Below the pieces are notes generated by a model, which saw only the letters and a list, made by a program, of their open reading frames with translations, had not been told where the DNA came from and made no database searches. A DNA stretch of 64,000 nucleotides, taken from positions 190,066 through 254,065 of the forward strand of contig VZRZ01006842.1 of assembly GCA_013398175.1 (NCBI GenBank), given 5' to 3'. The translations under genes were made by a program, and so were the position numbers. Numbering within the stretch: position 1 is the stretch's first letter; each line of letters starts with the position of its first letter. Of this stretch, positions 60,810 to 64,000 are shown piece by piece. This DNA comes from Climacteris rufus. Taxonomy: Eukaryota > Chordata > Aves > Passeriformes > Climacteridae.

Positions 60810-63800
60810 CAAAAATTAAAATTATTAGATAATATAATAATGGTTGAAAAAAACTATTAGAACTCGGAGAGAAGACTACTAAAACAGGGTAAAGTCTGTT
60901 GCTTATTCTGTGCTGTAACCTGACATAGAAATACCACACTATTTCAGCTTCTGAAATGTCATGCCTGTCCACTGGCAGGTCTGCTATTCTTTATCAAGTT
61001 GACAGAGCCAGTGCTGATCCCTCAGACTATAGCTAGGCAACTTACAACATCTCCTTTGTTCAGAGCCAACAGGAGTCTCTCAACCCATGTTGCTCTCAGC
61101 AATGGAGATATAACCATGGGCTGTGAATCAAAGAACAGTTAAAAAAATCCAAACAAGATTTCCAATAATGTACATTTGCAAACGAAAAGACTACTACAAT
61201 CAAAGCCACAATTTTTTATGCACCCTAGATAACCGTATTCTGCTTTTTGACATACGGTTAGGAATGCATGACTTCTGTGGCTTTTTCTCTCCCAGTACAG
61301 CAATGAAAGAAACATCAACTTCTGTTTCGTATCAGGACACAACCAGGAGACCAGTATTCCTACACAAAGATATCTCAAATAATTTAGAAATCCTCAAAAT
61401 ACCCTGAAAATAAATAAAGATAAAAACATTGATGTCCAGTCTTGAAGTTTGTGTATATCCATTTCATAGAGTACAGAAGCCCTCAAATTTGAATTAGCAT
61501 AAATTGTATGTGGTTCAACTGAAGATCAATTATAAAAAAATCCACCAGAAAAATAAATAAAATTGATAGCAAAAAGCTTATATGTAGGAACTTCTAGTAA
61601 CAATTTTGACTCCAATTGAAGAATACATAAAAGCTGGTTTCAGCATGAAAGATCAATATTAAACTGACACAATCTCTTCAACACAATAGCATCACAGATA
61701 CTGTAATAAGAATAGTTGATTATCAGGGAACTGCACTGTGTAGGTGAAGAATTATAGAATTATAGCTAAAACAAAACAAAACAAAATGGAAAAAAGTGGA
61801 ACTAGGAAGGAAACAAAATGAGATGGATAAAAGCAGTAAAGAATTCGAAGAAAACACTGAAACTAATGTTAGTGAAATATTGCAGCAATTCCCATTTCTA
61901 AGTACTTGGCTAAGAAAAATAATAGTTTCTAGGAAGAATAAACAAAGAAAAAACTCTCTACAGTGATAATGAAAACAAGAAAGAGTATAACAAAATGTTT
62001 ACAAGAGCGATTTGTAGATTAGCATCAAAGAAACTATTAAGTTGTAATGGAAATTAAACATCACAAAAACTTTTCTCACACCACAAAGAAATGACACATG
62101 CACAGAGAGACAGATGTCAAGCACATCTGTTGTTAACTCTAACACAGTGGGAAATTTGTGGTGATGAATTCATCAGTAAAATATTTCATCTTTTTAATGA
62201 AACAGACGACTAATAAAGCTCTCAAAAATGCCATTATGGACTCAGTATCAAACAAGAGTGATTTAAGTTACTCCAATAGTTACTGAGATACTTTGGTAAT
62301 ACTTTTGGTAATATCCACAGCACCACATTAACCAGCAAAAGATGGCAACTGGTTAAAGGTAGAAAGCTGGGATTTCAGCCTTAAAGGTCACACATTCACC
62401 AGATTTTCAATATTAGCATAGTTGTCAAAAAGGACAATAGATTAAAAAAAGCCAGTAAAATACATTTGATATGCAACTTTTATATTGCAATGGAGTATTT
62501 GACATTCTATACCACAATTCACTCTGGAACATCTCTAAGTTTAAGGTCTACCAGCAGAAATAATTAGCTCTGAAAAGGTTTCCTGTTATAGTTAAGGTCA
62601 AACTGCACAAGTCTATAGTAACAGAAAATCATGTCACTGAGAATTTGTTCTCTTACAACTGCCTGTCTTGCCCTTGATTTCAATATGATAAGAAGAAGAG
62701 ATGCATATTATACAGACAAAGCTTGATTTAAAAACCATTTTTTTAGATACAGATTTTCTAAATTAAGCTATTTTTTGAACAAGTGAAATTTAAAATGAAA
62801 TCTCTAAGAAGAAATTGCATGAGTTTGTTCTTTTAAAGACTGACAGGAAAACATGCCAGCAGAGAGTATTTCTTCCATAATTTCACAAGTAAAGTTAATA
62901 ATTAATTGCATGAAGCAAACGAGTTCCCAGTTCAGGTAGAAGGCAAGAAGATACATGGTATGGACCATTCATTTTCCTCGTAAGTAATGTGAATTCCTGA
63001 TAATAACCAAAGGTCTGAATTTTGAAAGCAGCAGTTTCAGTTATCACCCAAAATCTACAACTTCAAAAAATAAATAACCTATAAATTTGACTCCAGTGAA
63101 ATTGTTTTAACACAATAACAGCTTAAGATATGTAAAAATATAGATAGAACAGAAAACAGCAATTAGTGTGGGGTATTTAAAAATGCATCCATTTTTTGTT
63201 AAAACACTAAATTTTTTTTCCTCTATTTTTTTCTATAAGCTAGAAATAACTAGGTGTATCAAAAACAAATCAACAAAATCTCTGGGGCAGACATGTACTG
63301 TAGATGGAGGAACATACAAAAGTCAACATACAGAGTTTGGTGTAGAAGACTGTGTGACAAAGGTTGTCCTAGGATAGACAACAGCAGTGGGGCCTGCTTT
63401 GTGTTGTGTCTCATTAGATGAGGCAGGAAAGAATTGCACTCAACATAAAACAAGTTGCATGACCATGAGGGTCACTGACTACATGACTCACTCTGAATCT
63501 GTATTTATGGTTCTTCATGTAGTGCCATATCAAATTCAGAATTTAATATCAATGACTTGCAAAATTACACCTCTCATTGATCATGTAAGTTTTCTTATTG
63601 CACTAGTGCACAAATAGCTTCATGTCTTCTTCACAGTATCTTTTATCATTCCTTGCACACTATACACTTACAATTTATAACTTCTTCCCAGATGTTCAAG
63701 TCTTTTATTCATTAAAAGCATAAATTCAGCAAGCCTTTAAAGGAAATTCACATTTTTAGATGTGTATTTAGTTCTATCAAGTCAATACTTCAAAGTGATC

Positions 63801-64000
63801 TTTAAATGAAGCTCATACCCTAAGGGGTATTTTTGAACCAGACCTACAAATCCTGTCAGAAATCCATTTCTTGCATGCAGACTTTGTTCCATTGCTTTTC
63901 AAATTGCACCAGACTAATATATGTCTAAGCTGCAGCGCGTGTGCTCAGCTGACAGAATTACCTAGCATGCACACATGCCATTTATACACTAGTAATGTTC
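60810..64000. other. Noncoding AT-rich DNA
   Basis: No gene, RNA or transposon recognised to the end of the window. A short (AAAAC)n run lies near 61770. Overlapping short frames at 63168-63617 have no motif. Confidence 0.5.

Overview
This 64 kb window looks like noncoding nuclear DNA (intergenic or intronic) from a sauropsid, most likely a bird. It is AT-rich and CpG-poor. I could not defend any protein-coding gene, rRNA or tRNA. The open reading frames are short (longest uninterrupted about 138 codons), match no family I know, and are about what chance gives at this base composition or fall inside LTRs and GC-rich repeats. The bird call rests on five CR1 LINE 3' fragments and several solo LTRs resembling avian ERVK and ERVL families, three of them with exact target-site duplications (TSDs).

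Layout. 1-10 kb: an ERVK-type solo LTR (1573-1875, TSD AAATCT), A/C-rich low-complexity tracts and a decayed MIR-like SINE (about 7445-7555). 10-20 kb: a CTCF-like site, an RFX X-box, an isolated GC-rich block (10995-11565) and a TCTCC microsatellite holding a 145-base gap. 20-30 kb: a second ERVK-type solo LTR (20778-21455, TSD TTTACC) with its own X-box, a striking inverted repeat that could fold like a microRNA precursor (24121-24225), a CR1 whose tail has become a CCCCTT repeat, and a GC-elevated block of unknown origin (26600-27250). 30-40 kb: unique AT-rich DNA with stretches that might be conserved noncoding elements, a CR1 tail and a TA microsatellite with a 103-base gap beside a CR1. 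40-50 kb: a 947-bp ERVL-like solo LTR on the minus strand (TSD CCTGG), two more CR1 fragments and a second MIR-like SINE. 50-64 kb: two minus-strand LTR candidates (54323-55000 and 57905-58387), simple repeats and a third X-box.

No genes act together here. The functional content I can argue for is regulatory or structural: LTR promoters and poly(A) signals, three X-boxes, one CTCF-like site and one hairpin. The most unusual item is the hairpin at 24.1 kb; the best supported are the three solo LTRs with exact TSDs. I found no convincing evidence of a new biological system. All family assignments come from remembered consensus features, not from a database search.
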